Part shown: piece after piece, positions 62,311-64,000 of the stretch
Numbering within the stretch: position 1 is the first letter of the stretch
Layout of the letters: every line of letters starts with the position of its first letter
NCBI GenBank assembly: GCA_025642065.1
Contig: JAODUP010000151.1
Span: forward strand, 207,001-271,000
Direction of reading: 5' to 3'
Length of the DNA stretch: 64,000 nucleotides
Origin: Paralvinella palmiformis
Taxonomy: Eukaryota > Annelida > Polychaeta > Terebellida > Alvinellidae
Made by a program: the position numbers and the translations under genes
The notes under the pieces: generated by a model
Seen by the model: the letters and a program-made list of their open reading frames with translations, nothing else
Database searches by the model: none
What the model was told of the DNA's origin: nothing

Positions 62311-63660
62311 AAGATAGTTATGTACATTTTTGTGAAAATTGGATTTGAGGTCACAGACCTTCCCATGTTAAAGTAAATAGCCATAAATCCGACATTTTTG
62401 AAGAAGTAAAGTCTCTAACTTCCTTAATATTTGAGCTATAATAATGAAACAGATACCATTGGGAATGTTTAATTCTTGTTCTTCAATCAGTATTAAAAAT
62501 CGATGCGCTATCTTTAATTTAAATATTTTTGTTACGTACCTATTATATAACCTAAACCTAGGCTAGGCCTAGGCAGTCTAGTCTAGACCTAGTGTTTAGA
62601 CTAGATAGACTCATAGCCAATTATGGCGCTATACTGTTACTGTAAAATATTCTCTTAAATCGACTCGATGTTCAACGTGAATGTTGGGTATGACAGCGGC
62701 ATTGCGCGACGTGTGTATATCTATTACTGTAATAGTGTCAGTGAGTCACACTGAGTGTGTGTGTGTCTTCACTTTCAGCCATGTTTGCAAAACTAACCTA
62801 AATGTTTTCTAAAATCGCCTCCAACACTCGATCCTGGATAGGTATTCGTCATAATACGACCGAACTGCAAGCAACTGGCGTAAAATATCGCGCTGAATTT
62901 ATAATATTATTTGTAAATCGCTTACATTTCGTACAAAATACACCAAAACAAGATCATTCCAAGCACGAGTGTCTTTTGCTTTAGACATTCGGCCAGAGTC
63001 ACAATAATCCACAACTATTTCGTCCCATAACTATACCGTAACCAAACAAATCAGACACGTTTCGTGCTAATTACAAAAATTACTTTGTATGACAACACTT
63101 ATTTTAAGAAAGTAGAACTATAGCTGAAATTATGTGATATATGTTGCTATATCATTAATATTCCTGTATCAAGGTAGAATGTATAGATATCAGTTTGTTA
63201 GAAACAAATTAGTCGATCTAAAATTCGCGATCACAACTTGATGTTCGTTCTGCCGTCGTGCCGTTTGTGCCCCGTATGTAGGTCATCTTGATATTTGGTG
63301 ACGCTGTATTTACAAGACTCATGGCTTAAATTCTTCTGAAATGCTTTATGTATTTCGGTCGAAAGGGACAGAGATATTAATTAATTTACATGACTAAAGT
63401 TTTTCGGATACGGGATTAAAATCTGAGTCTCCACCAATAATTCTGTAACGGCAATGCACAGTTACCAAATTAATATGTGATACTCACTTTCCATGCAGTG
63501 TACTATGGCATGTACAATTTAATCTTTCTTCAATCCTGGACCCTCTAAGACTTTTGATACGATAAACGACAGTGTCCACTGTATAAAATGTATCCGACAA
63601 TTATGGCTTACCGGAGGGGTGGATCCGAATTCAGCTATCAAAGAAAATAACCCTAAATGT

Positions 63661-63849
63661 GATGATTGATGATGATGATTGGTGTTTTCTGGCCACTTTT
63701 GTGCATAAGATAGGCTAAATGGGCCGAGCGACCTTCAAATGTAATGAGGCGAACTCACAGACAACCTTCAGATAAGTCCACGCCGAGTTTCGAACACGGG
63801 TGGTAGTGATATGTGGTCCAACACGCTACCGCTAGACCACGGAGGCGCC
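63661..63849 (-). mobile_element. tRNA-derived SINE, family A
   Basis: A full-length copy with A box TGGTCTAGCGG and B box GTTCGAAACTC. Flanking AACCCTA on both sides suggests a short target duplication. Confidence 0.88.
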
Positions 63850-64000
63850 CAACCCTACATATACTATAGTCTTGTTTGTATCTATAGTATAGATCTATAG
63901 TATAGATACAAGCAATTATAGAGACTGATTGAAGACCATTTCCCATGATAAGTGGTGTACTACTGGGATCGGTACAAGGATCCTGGCTATTTAAGAAAAA

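Larger units (their letters stand above)
57117..64000. other. Region upstream of NXF1; no confident gene
   Basis: It holds three family A SINEs, a 60.9-kb repeat fragment and the 61.8-62.3 kb tandem repeat. A possible 5' UTR acceptor (cttctag) lies at about 57129 on the minus strand. A GC-richer patch at 62640-62860 includes a minus-strand AACATTTAG/gttagt donor near 62802 and could be the NXF1 promoter and first exon, but nothing ties them together beyond position. Confidence 0.4.

Noticed and set aside
63780..63849. Functional tRNA gene (A and B boxes present)
   Set aside because: The same head is attached to a common non-tRNA body in about a dozen copies and does not fold into a full cloverleaf; it is a SINE promoter.

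Overview
The window looks like AT-rich nuclear DNA from an invertebrate animal. Its genes have many short exons bounded by GT...AG introns, and there is abundant simple-sequence and transposon-derived DNA but no operons or bacterial signals. The three recognisable proteins are conserved across animals, and the repeat content suggests a lophotrochozoan, possibly a mollusc. That placement is an inference, and the species cannot be named from the sequence.

Three housekeeping genes account for most of it. (1) About 175-19,700, minus strand: the 5' end of a CLASP-family microtubule-stabilising protein gene. It has four coding exons for roughly the first 121 residues (start of the first TOG domain), and the rest lies beyond base 1. 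A probable non-coding first exon and promoter lie near 19.65-19.71 kb. (2) 22,123-30,363, plus strand: a complete PA2G4/EBP1 gene with 11 coding exons joining to 391 residues. (3) 32,436-57,116, minus strand: an essentially complete NXF1/TAP mRNA-export-receptor gene with 22 coding exons. It carries the full domain order: arginine/glycine-rich N-terminus, RRM-like domain, leucine-rich repeats, NTF2-like domain and TAP-C/UBA-like domain. CLASP and PA2G4 are divergent and about 2.4 kb apart. PA2G4 and NXF1 are convergent, with 3' ends about 2 kb apart. I find no conserved gene in 57.1-64 kb, which may hold the NXF1 5' UTR and promoter.

The introns are rich in mobile elements. There are two tRNA-derived SINE families (A and B box visible, some copies with target-site duplications), a decayed LINE reverse transcriptase, and hAT-type non-autonomous elements with 8-bp target duplications. 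There are also two TTAA-flanked inverted-repeat elements, a broken and internally inverted THAP-domain transposon relic, and several minisatellites.

The most notable observations are as follows. All twelve confident intronic SINE copies lie in the sense orientation of their host gene. A hAT-like element with an intact 8-bp duplication contains a SINE with its own 15-bp duplication. The THAP relic has two head-to-head start regions. One NXF1 exon junction does not keep frame with canonical splice sites. I see no CRISPR array, rRNA, functional tRNA or unmistakably novel gene system.
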